This document shows positions 24,023 through 31,038 of a stretch of 51,929 nt of DNA, piece after piece. The notes beneath the pieces are model-generated. The model had not been told where the DNA came from. It saw nothing but the letters and a program-made list of their open reading frames with translations, and made no database searches. The first letter of the stretch is position 1, and every line of letters starts with the position of its first letter. Source of the DNA: an uncultured Rhodospirillaceae bacterium (lineage in GTDB: Bacteria > Pseudomonadota > Alphaproteobacteria > CAAGCB01 > CAG-977); NCBI GenBank assembly GCA_900553035.1, contig USCC01000003.1:1-51929 (forward strand), given 5' to 3'. Made by a program: the position numbers and the translations under genes.

Positions 24023-24332
24023 TTGGATTTCCGAATTAAAAGCCGAATGCGCCAAGACTTCTCAAGCCAAAGTCGCCAAAGAAATGGGCTATTCCGCCGC
24101 GACGATCAGCCTTGTTTTAAAAGGGCGGTATGCAGGCGATTTAAGTGCCGTTGAACGCACGTTTAACGGATGCTTTAAAAACGCTTTGCTGGTTTGCCCC
24201 GTCTTGGGCGAACTGTCCGTCGACCGATGCGTTCGTTATCAAAAACAAAAATTTTCGGCCGTTAATCCTCAGCGCGTGGCTCTTTATAAAGCCTGCCGCA
24301 ACGGCTGTCCCCACTTTAAAAAAGGAGAATGA
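24015..24332 (+). CDS. Small HTH protein with a cysteine-containing C-terminus
   Basis: 105 residues. TSQAKVAKEMGYSAATISLVLKGRYAGDL is a clear helix-turn-helix of the XRE type. The C-terminal half carries several Cys (CPVLGELSVDRC, ACRNGCPHF) that could bind a metal or an iron-sulfur cluster. It overlaps the upstream gene by 8 bp. Probably an early regulator. Confidence 0.8.
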   Translation: MTDWISELKAECAKTSQAKVAKEMGYSAATISLVLKGRYAGDLSAVERTFNGCFKNALLVCPVLGELSVDRCVRYQKQKFSAVNPQRVALYKACRNGCPHFKKGE

Positions 24333-24335
24333 AAA

Positions 24336-24632
24336 ATGCCTTTGAACACGACTTTATCGCAACGGATTTTCGGCGTGATTTCAATGCTGACCCGCGAATA
24401 CGGGCAAGAACCGCAAGGCTTTATTCCGCCGTCAATAATGGACAGAGAAATCAAAAAGCTGACCCGCATCAAAAACGAAGTCGCCGTTTTGGAAAACGAG
24501 CTTTCCGACAAAGCCGGCGTATCCAAAGAAACCGTCGCGGTCGCCGTTCGCCTGCGTCATCTGGGCGTTGTTTCCGGGACAGATTTTATAAAAGGAAATA
24601 ATGACGATGAACCGCCTCCGGCAGCTGCTTAG
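24336..24632 (+). CDS. Hypothetical early phage protein
   Basis: 98 residues, MPLNTTLSQRIFGVISMLTREYGQEPQGFIPPSIMDREIKKLTRIKNEVAVLENELSDKAGVSKETV... The middle is a likely coiled coil followed by a short helix-turn-helix-like LSDKAGVSKETVAVAVRLRHLGVV. No known family. GGAG precedes the ATG. It is part of the uninterrupted early operon. Confidence 0.7.
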   Translation: MPLNTTLSQRIFGVISMLTREYGQEPQGFIPPSIMDREIKKLTRIKNEVAVLENELSDKAGVSKETVAVAVRLRHLGVVSGTDFIKGNNDDEPPPAAA

Positions 24633-24689
24633 ATTTTGGATTTTTTTACTGACTTACAAACCACCAATCAGAGAAAGGAAACACTGAAA

Positions 24690-25001
24690 ATGCAAGAAAC
24701 AACAAGACAGACGGCTGTAGAAGCCGTCAATAAACACGATTTTTTGTTTTTAATCGCCGGAACGCGAGGCGAAGACGGAAGTTATGACACGCGCCGAATA
24801 ATCGAAGGAAAAATAGGCGAGCTGGCTATTCCTTTAGCAGATGCATTAAAAGACAACTCAAGCCTTGAAAACTACGTCCTTAAAATACGTATGCAAGAGA
24901 AAATCCCGGAAATATTACACGGATTAGCGGATGCTCTGTCCGAGGGTTTGGTCGAGAAAAACAGCAAACAGAAAGAGAAAGGAGAAACCGAAAATGAATG
25001 A
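24690..25001 (+). CDS. Hypothetical early phage protein
   Basis: 103 residues from the ATG behind GAAAGGAAACAC; the longer frame lacks a good start. Sequence QTAVEAVNKHDFLFLIAGTRGEDGSYDTRRIIEGKIGELAIPLADALKDN..., helical and charged, no motif I know. It overlaps the DUF3164 gene by 8 bp. Confidence 0.68.
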   Translation: MQETTRQTAVEAVNKHDFLFLIAGTRGEDGSYDTRRIIEGKIGELAIPLADALKDNSSLENYVLKIRMQEKIPEILHGLADALSEGLVEKNSKQKEKGETENE

Positions 25002-25617
25002 ACAGACTAACACAATCCCGGCGGGGTACATGCAGGATGCAGCAGGACGGCTTGTCCCCGAAAGCATTATCAAGCCGACGGAAAAGCTGGAAGACCAGCT
25101 GGTGCATAAAATAATGGACTTTGCCCGGGCGTTGTCGGATCAAATTGCCCGCTTTAAGGGCCACACGGGCGACGACATTGCCGCTTATTTATCGCTGATT
25201 GACGAGAAATACGGCGTCAAAAAAGGCGGACGCAAAGGAAACATGACGTTTCAGACGTATGACGGCCTGAAAAAGGTTCAGGTTGCTATTTCTGAAAACA
25301 TCGTTTTCGGCGCGGAACTGCAAACCGCGAAAACGCTGATCGACGAGTGCATTAACGCCTGGGGTGCGGACAGCCGCCCGGAAATCGTCACGCTGATTGA
25401 TCATGCTTTCCAAGTGGACAAAGAAGGCAAAATCAACCGCAACGCCCTGTTGTCGCTCCGCCGTTTGGACATCAAAGACGAAACGTGGCAACGCGCCATG
25501 CAGGCGATTACGGACAGCATCAGAATCGACGGTTCAAAACTGTATTACCGCTTTTACGAACGGGACACGGCGGAATCCCCGTGGCGGGCAGTTACAGTCG
25601 ATCTGGCCAAAGCATAA
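24994..25617 (+). CDS. DUF3164-family phage protein
   Basis: 207 residues from the ATG behind GGAGAAACC. The pattern AGYMQDAAGRLVPESIIKP and YGVKKGGRKGNMTFQTYDGLKKVQVAISENIVFGAELQTAKTLIDEC is that of DUF3164, a family found in the early region of B3- and Mu-like phages. The biochemical role is unknown; a role in replication or gam-like DNA protection has been suggested by position only. Confidence 0.88.
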   Translation: MNEQTNTIPAGYMQDAAGRLVPESIIKPTEKLEDQLVHKIMDFARALSDQIARFKGHTGDDIAAYLSLIDEKYGVKKGGRKGNMTFQTYDGLKKVQVAISENIVFGAELQTAKTLIDECINAWGADSRPEIVTLIDHAFQVDKEGKINRNALLSLRRLDIKDETWQRAMQAITDSIRIDGSKLYYRFYERDTAESPWRAVTVDLAKA

Positions 25618-25627
25618 AGGAAAAACG

Positions 25628-25774
25628 ATGAGAATATTTTTGCATTATCTCTGCATTGCCGCCGCTCTGGCATTGATCGGCTACACGTTCTACGTCGAAC
25701 GCCAAGTCGTCGCCGCGACCGAGCGCGTCAACGCCACAACCGCGGAACTGAGAATAAAAGCGGAATTAGACTGA
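25628..25774 (+). CDS. Small single-span membrane protein
   Basis: 48 residues: MRIFLHYLCIAAALALIGYTFYVERQ then a short charged helix. One membrane helix (about 5-22). It starts 11 bp after the DUF3164 stop with AAAGGAAAAAC upstream. A holin-like or inhibitor role is possible but nothing in the sequence decides it. Confidence 0.6.
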   Translation: MRIFLHYLCIAAALALIGYTFYVERQVVAATERVNATTAELRIKAELD

Positions 25775-25830
25775 TTTTCTTTATGGGTGCGGCGGATTTT
25801 TCTCTGCCGCAGACATAAGGAAAAACAACG

Positions 25831-25957
25831 TTTTCCGAAAGCGGTTCGGAACATTGTCCGATTTTGTCCCGTCCCGTCAAGGGCTTCGCAAGCGGCTTCG
25901 CCGCCCTTGACCGGACAAGACAAAATCAGTCTTTGAAAATTGTTCCCGCTTCCGGAA
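25831..25957. ncRNA. Long imperfect hairpin, possible structured RNA
   Basis: The region from 25831 to 25957 folds back on itself. The outer arms TTTTCCGAAAGCGG and CCGCTTCCGGAAAA pair with one mismatch. The inner arms at 25860-25884 and 25903-25927 match in 22 of 25 positions (GATTTTGTC..GTCAAGGGC against its inverse). The apical loop holds two copies of GGCTTCGC. There is no good reading frame. It is the first part of a 446-bp untranslated gap (25775-26220) inside an otherwise tightly packed early operon. Confidence 0.55.
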
Positions 25958-26027
25958 AAAACATAATTTTTTAGGGGTACTTTAAAAAATGTTGACCGCA
26001 ACCCAAAAATTTGGCACCGTTATAAGT

Positions 26028-26194
26028 GGAGCTCAAAACTCCATTTTGCAAACGCGGATGCCGCACCCGAAAGATTATGCGGTATTTTTGTGCCCGTTTT
26101 TTGTCGGGAGTGTGAGGAATATAATACCCTTTTGGGGAATAACTCCGCACATCGTTTGCTGTGTTTTGAGCTCCCGACGCCTGATCGGTTCAGG
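26028..26194 (+). promoter_or_regulatory. Leader with alternative base-pairings before the Rha-like gene
   Basis: GGAGCTCAAAAC (26028-26039) is the exact inverse of GTTTTGAGCTCC (26163-26174). The first arm can instead make a local TGGAG/CTCCA hairpin (26027-26043). The second overlaps CTCCCGAC (26171-26178), the inverse of GTCGGGAG (26103-26110). These pairings exclude one another. A TATAAT at 26120-26125 and a CCTGA/TCAGG hairpin at 26180-26194 lie nearby. Confidence 0.5.
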
Positions 26195-26220
26195 TTTATC
26201 CATCAAAAGGAGCAAACGTT

Positions 26221-26808
26221 ATGACACAAAACATTATAAAATCAGACATCTATCAGCTTGTCGAAATCGACGGGGAAATGAAAATCCGCGACTTGGATCT
26301 GGCGGAACGTTTGGAAATGAAAAATCCGCACGACATTCGGACGCTAATAAAGAAAAATTTGGACGAACTCCAGAGTTTCTGCCCAATCTCGGCGATGCCG
26401 AGAAAGGAAAATGTCGGCTTGGGATTAACCAGAACGGTCGAATCTTTCTTCTTGAACGAAGAACAGGCCTTATTGGTTTGTATTTTGTCGCGTACGGCAA
26501 AAGCAAAGGAAGTTCGCCGCGAACTCATTGCCCTTTATTCTCAGTATCGACACGGCGAATTGGAAAAAACGAATACACGTTTTCTTGTCGAAGACTTGCA
26601 ATTCGAGATTTTGAAATCAAATCCCGAATGGGCAAAGATTCTGCGCTGTCATCAGGCGGGGCTTTCGGGAAAGGAAATCGGAAAAGTCGTCGGAAAGTCA
26701 AAAGATACCGTCAATCGACAGCTTCAGCGTATGCACGCTTGCGGCTTTCCCGTTCGTTTGGTTTCGGGACGCAAACCCGCTCAGCTTTCCCTGCCGTTCG
26801 GAGGGTAA
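26221..26808 (+). CDS. Rha-like phage regulatory protein with C-terminal HTH
   Basis: 195 residues. The N-terminal part (about 10-110) MKIRDLDLAERLEMKNPHDIRTLIKKN ... RTVESFFLNEEQALLVCILSRTAKAKEVRRELIALY has the pattern of the Rha/antirepressor N-terminal DNA-binding family. The C-terminus contains a second helix-turn-helix, LSGKEIGKVVGKSKDTVNRQLQRM. AAGGAGCAAACGTT precedes the ATG. Probably an early-to-middle regulator or antirepressor, after a long structured leader. Confidence 0.82.
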   Translation: MTQNIIKSDIYQLVEIDGEMKIRDLDLAERLEMKNPHDIRTLIKKNLDELQSFCPISAMPRKENVGLGLTRTVESFFLNEEQALLVCILSRTAKAKEVRRELIALYSQYRHGELEKTNTRFLVEDLQFEILKSNPEWAKILRCHQAGLSGKEIGKVVGKSKDTVNRQLQRMHACGFPVRLVSGRKPAQLSLPFGG

Positions 26809-26812
26809 AGCC

Positions 26813-26959
26813 ATGGGGAAAGTCATTAAATTGCCCCAAAAGCGGATTTATAAACCCGACGTCAGCCGTAAAATCAAAGACGCGATTGAAAGCGGTAAAA
26901 TCACTTTTGAAGATTTGGATTTCGCCCTTAAAATCTGCGAAATCATTAATCGCGTTTAA
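26813..26959 (+). CDS. Small hypothetical phage protein
   Basis: 48 residues: MGKVIKLPQKRIYKPDVSRKIKDAIESGKITFEDLDFALKICEIINRV. Basic N-terminus and one long helix. GGAGGG lies 8 bases before the ATG, four bases after the previous stop. No known family. Confidence 0.65.
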   Translation: MGKVIKLPQKRIYKPDVSRKIKDAIESGKITFEDLDFALKICEIINRV

Positions 26960-26978
26960 TCTTTTAACCTTTATTTCT

Positions 26979-27008
26979 CCCTGCCGCTTTCAAGGGCGGC
27001 AGGGTTTT
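26979..27008 (+). terminator. Hairpin terminator within the early region
   Basis: CCCTGCCGC (26979-26987) pairs with GCGGCAGGG (26996-27004), followed by TTTT. It lies between the small gene and gemA and could separate early from middle transcription, although the T run is short. Confidence 0.7.
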
Positions 27009-27030
27009 CCGTGTCTGAAAGGAATCTGAA

Positions 27031-27444
27031 ATGACCGCAGATAAACGCCCTCTTTTAGCCAAAATCCACATCGCCAAAGCACAGTTGAACCTTGACGACG
27101 ACCAATACCGCGATATTGTGTGGCGCATCACAGGCAGGGACAGCGCGGCAAAGTGCCGTTATTCCCAACTGGTTGACCTGATTAACGAATTTAAGGCGTT
27201 GGGTTGGAAAACGCCGAAGAAAAAGGCGTTCCGGCGCGCACCGTCCGACGGAATTAAAAAAATCTATGCGCTTTGGGGCGAACTGCAGGCTTTGGAAGCG
27301 GTTCAATCGACCGATAAAACCGCCGCGCTTGATGCTTTTTGCAAAAAGTACACGGGCATCGACAGCGTTCAATGGCTACAGCCAGCTCAACAACAAAAAA
27401 TTATCGAAATTCTCAAGCAATGGATTAAACGTATCGGGGGTTAA
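27031..27444 (+). CDS. gemA: GemA/gp16-family regulator (DUF1018)
   Basis: 137 residues. LLAKIHIAKAQLNLDDDQYRDIVWRITGRDSAAKCRYSQLVDLINEFKALGWK is the DUF1018 signature of Mu gp16 (GemA), and the C-terminus ends with a helical QWIKRIGG. In Mu, GemA modulates host gene expression and DNA topology. It lies directly ahead of the Mor-family gene, as in Mu (gp16 then mor). Confidence 0.92.
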   Translation: MTADKRPLLAKIHIAKAQLNLDDDQYRDIVWRITGRDSAAKCRYSQLVDLINEFKALGWKTPKKKAFRRAPSDGIKKIYALWGELQALEAVQSTDKTAALDAFCKKYTGIDSVQWLQPAQQQKIIEILKQWIKRIGG

Positions 27445-27446
27445 TA

Positions 27447-27824
27447 ATGAAAAAAAACGGAATAACGTTGCCGATGTCGATGTTGGAAATCGCCGAAACG
27501 GTAGGATTTGACGCGGCCGTTGTCCTTATGGACAATTTCGGTGGTATCGGATCGTTTTATATTCCTCGCGTCGCTTTGGAAAAGCATAAAATAGCGCGGC
27601 TGATCGGCTTTGAAAATTATAAGAAATTGTGCAAAAACTTCGGCGGACAGCGTTTATTTATTCCCCGCGGCGCGTACAGGCGTTTAAAGAAATCGCTGAT
27701 AATCGAAGCGGACGGCAATATCTCCAACCGTCAACTTTGCCGCATTTTGGGCGTAACGGAACGTTACGTCCTGAAAGTCAAAGCCGAATTGAAAGAAGAC
27801 AAAAAACAAGGCGAATTGTTTTAA
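27447..27824 (+). CDS. mor: Mor-family transcription activator
   Basis: 125 residues. The dimerisation part contains GFDAAVVLMDNFGGIGSFYIPR, with the conserved turn-strand (GSFYIPR) of Mor/C proteins, followed by a C-terminal helix-turn-helix NISNRQLCRILGVTERYVLKVKAEL. Mor and its relative C bind imperfect dyads near the -35 of middle and late promoters. No separate C gene is found, so this protein may act on the late promoters at 29600 and 37532. Confidence 0.9.
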   Translation: MKKNGITLPMSMLEIAETVGFDAAVVLMDNFGGIGSFYIPRVALEKHKIARLIGFENYKKLCKNFGGQRLFIPRGAYRRLKKSLIIEADGNISNRQLCRILGVTERYVLKVKAELKEDKKQGELF

Positions 27825-27852
27825 AATAACACAGCAATGTGAAAAATATACG

Positions 27853-27881
27853 TTGATATTCACTTTTATTACATGTAGAAT
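27853..27881 (+). promoter_or_regulatory. Sigma-70 promoter of the ParA-like gene
   Basis: TTGATA (27853-27858), 17-bp spacer, TAGAAT (27876-27881). It is close to consensus and independent of phage activators, so the cargo gene should be expressed in the lysogen. The -35 lies in ACGTTGATATT, an 11-mer also present in the early operator region (19291-19301). Confidence 0.7.
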
Positions 27882-27911
27882 GTATTTTAACAACAATTTT
27901 GGAGAAAAATT

Positions 27912-28928
27912 ATGACAATCTACACATTTTGGAATAACAAAGGTGGAACGGGAAAGACGAGCTTAGCTTTTCAAGCGATTTGCAGGTATGCGCAACAAAA
28001 CAAGGATAAAAAAATCCTTGCTTTAGATTTGTGTCCTCAGGCCAATTTATCAGAATTATTTTTAGGGGGATTAGAGGGAAAAGGAAGTGAAAATTTATTA
28101 AAAATACAAGGGGGCGCTAAACGAGCGACAATAGGAGGATATTTTCAAGACAGAATGCCTTCACCATATATTGTTACACCGAATATATTGATGAAGGAGT
28201 TTATTATAAAACCATCTAAATATAATTTTTTAATTCCCCAAAATATAGATTTGGTTTGTGGAGATCCTTTGTTAGAAATGCAATCAAACGCCGTTTCTAC
28301 ATTAGCGAATGCTAATATTCCTGGAACAAACACATGGATATGTGCCATTGACTGGGTTAAGGACTTTTTAGCTCCCTTAAAAGATGAATACACGGATTTC
28401 TTTTTTGATACAAATCCAAGTTTTTCAATATATACACAAATGACCCTTGCTGCTTCCGAACGTTTAATTTTTCCCGTCATGGCGGATGATTCTTCGAAAA
28501 GGGCAATACAAAATGCATTATCATTGATATATGGTATTTTATTGCCGTCTCCTATTTATCAATCATACGCATTTAATGCAAAGTTAGCGGCAGAGAACCG
28601 TCCTTTACCAAAGGTTCATCTCATTGTAAAAAATCGTTTAACCCAATATATGGGAACTGCTTCTGCTTATCATGCCGTATTAAAAACCATTGACGATATC
28701 GTACGAGATAACCTTTCTTCTTGTGCGTGTTCTTTTTCAAATATTAACGATTGCATCGTTAATGTGAGGGATTTCCAAACGACAGGAGTTGTTTCTTTTG
28801 CGCGTGGTGCTCCTTTCTTTTCTTTGTCTGCACGTTCTTATTCAATACAAAATAAAAGGGTAAAGATACGAGAAGATTATCTTGATAACTGTATAGAGGC
28901 AATAGATAACGTGGTCGCAAGATTATAA
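27912..28928 (+). CDS. Orphan ParA/Soj-like ATPase
   Basis: 338 residues. The deviant Walker A KGGTGKTS begins near residue 10, the Walker A' region LALDLCPQANLSELFL follows the family pattern, and DFFFDTNPSF takes the Walker B place. This is the ParA/MinD (SIMIBI) fold, which dimerises on ATP. No ParB or centromere-like repeats accompany it, so it does not look like a partition system. The gene is markedly more AT-rich than the phage genes around it, has its own promoter and ends at a strong terminator: a typical cargo (moron) gene. Confidence 0.85.
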   Translation: MTIYTFWNNKGGTGKTSLAFQAICRYAQQNKDKKILALDLCPQANLSELFLGGLEGKGSENLLKIQGGAKRATIGGYFQDRMPSPYIVTPNILMKEFIIKPSKYNFLIPQNIDLVCGDPLLEMQSNAVSTLANANIPGTNTWICAIDWVKDFLAPLKDEYTDFFFDTNPSFSIYTQMTLAASERLIFPVMADDSSKRAIQNALSLIYGILLPSPIYQSYAFNAKLAAENRPLPKVHLIVKNRLTQYMGTASAYHAVLKTIDDIVRDNLSSCACSFSNINDCIVNVRDFQTTGVVSFARGAPFFSLSARSYSIQNKRVKIREDYLDNCIEAIDNVVARL

Positions 28929-28940
28929 AAATCTTTACAG

Positions 28941-28968
28941 AGAAAAAGCCTCCGAAGAGGCTTTTTCT
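28941..28968. terminator. Bidirectional terminator
   Basis: AGAAAAAGCCTC-CGAA-GAGGCTTTTTCT: a perfect stem with A and T tracts on both sides, between the ParA-like gene and the convergent lipoprotein gene. Confidence 0.93.
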
Positions 28969-28984
28969 TTGAGATAAAATCTAT

Positions 28985-29449
28985 TTAAAAATCAATCCCT
29001 TCCGTCGGATAAAACATATTTGCTCCGTTTTTTGAAACGTCCCAACCGCAAATTTCTTGAGTAACCCGCTTGTCCGTAATTATACCGGATTGTTTTCCGC
29101 TTCCCATATAAAAGGACAATGTTTGACCCCATGCGCGATAATTGCCTGAAATGTTCTTTAAGTCGTTTTTTAATTTAACGCTGACTTCTAACTGTTCCTT
29201 CCAACCGTAATCGTCCGTTTGATAAGGATAGGCCTCTTGGAAAAAAGCCGTTGCTTCTTTGACGTCGCTTGCCGCCCTTTTAAATAACGCCGGACAGCTT
29301 TCCTTTAAAACGTTCAAAGCCTTTTCTACCTTTTCAATATGGGCGGGATTGTTATATTCTCCGTTTGGCACGTATTTTATATCGACAGTTGGCGCGGAAC
29401 CGCAACCGCACAAAACGGCACAAACACACAGATAAAACAGCTTTTTCAT
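28985..29449 (-). CDS. Prophage-encoded lipoprotein
   Basis: 154 residues. MKKLFYLCVCAVLCGCGSAP is a lipoprotein signal with lipobox LCGC. The mature part is helical and soluble (HIEKVEKALNVLKESCPALFKRAASDV...), no family I know. It is the only leftward gene in the central part of the prophage and converges on the ParA-like gene. Cargo lipoproteins of this kind sometimes block superinfection, which would be an inference here. Confidence 0.78.
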   Translation of the reverse strand: MKKLFYLCVCAVLCGCGSAPTVDIKYVPNGEYNNPAHIEKVEKALNVLKESCPALFKRAASDVKEATAFFQEAYPYQTDDYGWKEQLEVSVKLKNDLKNISGNYRAWGQTLSFYMGSGKQSGIITDKRVTQEICGWDVSKNGANMFYPTEGIDF

Positions 29450-29599
29450 TCTTTTCTCCCGTCAACAAGAAAAACACTTAAGATTGTATGTTTAAACATT
29501 TTAATCTGAAAAATAAGCTCTCGTCAATCTGCGGGGATATTTTCCCTCTTGTGCTTTTTACGTCGCTGCCTTATTGTCAAAAACAAAAGCAAATCCGCC

Positions 29600-29627
29600 G
29601 TTTGCAGTGAACTGTTCAGAATATTAT
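29600..29627 (+). promoter_or_regulatory. Late promoter, copy 1 (Mor/C-type activator site)
   Basis: A 26-bp sequence (29600-29625) beginning GTTTGCAGTGAACTGTTCAG is identical to 37532-37557. It contains the palindrome TGAACTGTTCA and is followed by TATTAT (29622-29627), with no proper -35, as expected of an activator-dependent promoter. It stands before the first late gene. The remainder of 29450-29599 shows nothing else I can name. Confidence 0.7.
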
Positions 29628-29645
29628 CGTCGGTGTCGTTTTCCT

Positions 29646-29678
29646 AAAATCAATCCTGACACGGATTGATTTTTTTTT
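29646..29678 (+). terminator. Hairpin with T run between late promoter and first late gene
   Basis: AATCAATCC (29648-29656), loop TGACAC, GGATTGATT (29663-29671), then seven T. It looks like an intrinsic terminator, yet lies downstream of the late promoter. It may stop early read-through, or attenuate late transcription. Confidence 0.7.
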
Positions 29679-29689
29679 ATGGAAAAGAC

Positions 29690-29887
29690 ATGGACATTGC
29701 AGATCAGGCGCAAGCCGAAATCGAAAAAATGAACGTCAAGGTTTCAAGAACGTCGTCCAAAAAAGCGACGCCCGTTTCAGCAGAATTTTGCGCTGAATGC
29801 GGGGAGCCGATTCCCGAAGCCCGTCGTTTGGCCGTTCCGGGGTGTCGTCTGTGCGTTGAATGCCAGACGGAGCAGGAGTGCGGCTGA
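29690..29887 (+). CDS. TraR/DksA-like zinc-finger protein
   Basis: 65 residues from the ATG behind GGAAAAG. CAECGEPIPEARRLAVPGCRLCVECQ is the C4 zinc finger of TraR/DksA proteins, with a short N-terminal helix as in TraR. Such proteins bind the RNA polymerase secondary channel and alter promoter choice in place of DksA and ppGpp. It is the first gene of the late operon, so it may favour late promoters. Confidence 0.9.
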   Translation: MDIADQAQAEIEKMNVKVSRTSSKKATPVSAEFCAECGEPIPEARRLAVPGCRLCVECQTEQECG

Positions 29888-30201
29888 TGGCGGCGTTTAT
29901 CGGATTTATCAAGGATTACTGGGGCGTGATCGTCGGCGTTGCCGGATTTTTCTTCGGCTGGGTCAAATTCACGGCGGCCAAGACGTATGCTTCAAAAGAG
30001 GACGTTTCAAAGCTGGAACACCGCGTTTCGGCGGTTGAACAATCGGTCAAAGGATTGGCGACGCAAAAGGATATGCATGATCTGACGTTAAAGCTGGAAC
30101 GTCTGACGGGCAAAATAGACAAGATTGAAGCAATCTCAGAACGCATGGAAAACACCGTGCGGCGACAGGAAGATTTTTTGATGAACCGGGGGAATTTATG
30201 A
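29887..30201 (+). CDS. DUF2730-family phage protein
   Basis: 104 residues. One N-terminal membrane helix (IKDYWGVIVGVAGFFFGWVKF) and a heptad coiled coil (SKLEHRVSAVEQSVKGLATQKDMHDLTLKLERL) match the DUF2730 family of Mu gp25-type proteins. A role in lysis or at the membrane has been supposed but not shown. The start overlaps the TraR-like stop. Confidence 0.87.
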   Translation: MAAFIGFIKDYWGVIVGVAGFFFGWVKFTAAKTYASKEDVSKLEHRVSAVEQSVKGLATQKDMHDLTLKLERLTGKIDKIEAISERMENTVRRQEDFLMNRGNL

Positions 30202-30503
30202 ATACGTCGTATAAAGAAATCGTCGCACAAGACCGCCGCTTGGCCATGCTTCGTTTTTTGGCGGAAGACAGCGATTACAAAATAAATGATTCCGTCATGC
30301 AACAGGCTTTGGAACAACTGGGGCATTCGGTCAGCCGCGAAGCGATACGGGCGGATTTTGATTTTCTGGCGGAAATCGGATTGATTGAGGTTGAAACGTA
30401 TTTTGACGGCAAGGTGCAGGTTGCCAAAATCACGGGGCGCGGGCTGGACGTCGCGGCGGGACGCGCCGTCGTAACGGGCGTTAAACGCCCCAGACCGGAG
30501 TAA
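30198..30503 (+). CDS. Mu gp26-like protein with an ArsR-like winged helix
   Basis: 101 residues. NDSVMQQALEQLGHSVSREAIRADFDFLAEIGLIEVETYFDGKVQVAKITGRGLDVAAG is the winged-helix pattern of the gp26-type late proteins that precede the small terminase in Mu relatives. It overlaps the previous gene by 4 bp. Confidence 0.85.
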   Translation: MNTSYKEIVAQDRRLAMLRFLAEDSDYKINDSVMQQALEQLGHSVSREAIRADFDFLAEIGLIEVETYFDGKVQVAKITGRGLDVAAGRAVVTGVKRPRPE

Positions 30504-30507
30504 TCAA

Positions 30508-31038
30508 ATGGGACGGCGTTCAAGCATAGACCGTCTGCCCGCCGCCGTTCGCGACAAAATCGGCGCGCTGCGGCAGGAAGGTCGAACGATTGACGAGATT
30601 ATGGCAAAGCTGGACGAATTAAACGTTGACGTCAGCCGTTCCGCCGTCGGCCGTCATTGCAAACGTTTGGAAAGCATACAGGCGTCAATCCGCCAAAGCA
30701 GGACGATTGCCGAAGCGATTGTCAAGGATTACGGCGACGAATATAAAGAAAACAAAGTCGCCCGCGCAAATATCGAAGTTTTGCACAGTATTTTGTTTCG
30801 CATGATGGGATCCGAAGACGGCGAACCCGTAACACTTGACGCAAAGGACGCGATGTTTCTGGCAACATCATTGGAGAAGCTGACAAAAGCGGAAAAAACC
30901 GATTTTGAAAAGGAAATGAAGCTGCGCGACAAAATCAGGGAAAAAGCGGAAAAGAACCTTGAAAAAACGGCGCAGAAAAAGGGATTTTCCCCCGAAGTCA
31001 TCGAAACGATCCGCCGCGAAATCTTGGGAGGGCTGTAA
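30508..31038 (+). CDS. Small terminase subunit (DUF3486, Mu gp27)
   Basis: 176 residues. MGRRSSIDRLPAAVRDKIGALRQEGRTIDEIMAKLDELNVDVSRSAVGRHCKRLE is the DNA-binding helix-turn-helix of DUF3486; a charged helical C-terminus follows. It recognises the prophage end for headful packaging with the large subunit. The stop overlaps the next start. Confidence 0.93.
   Translation: MGRRSSIDRLPAAVRDKIGALRQEGRTIDEIMAKLDELNVDVSRSAVGRHCKRLESIQASIRQSRTIAEAIVKDYGDEYKENKVARANIEVLHSILFRMMGSEDGEPVTLDAKDAMFLATSLEKLTKAEKTDFEKEMKLRDKIREKAEKNLEKTAQKKGFSPEVIETIRREILGGL

Noticed and set aside
26120..26125. TATAAT as a strong promoter for the Rha-like gene
   Set aside because: No acceptable -35 at 16-18 bp; kept only as a note within the leader entry.
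25989..27029. 346-codon frame overlapping the structured leader, the Rha-like gene and the small gene at 26813
   Set aside because: It covers three better-supported features in other frames, starts in the hairpin region and has a non-protein-like, Arg/Ser-rich composition.
27912..28928. Plasmid-type partition system
   Set aside because: No ParB-like gene and no direct repeats resembling a centromere on either side of the ParA-like gene.
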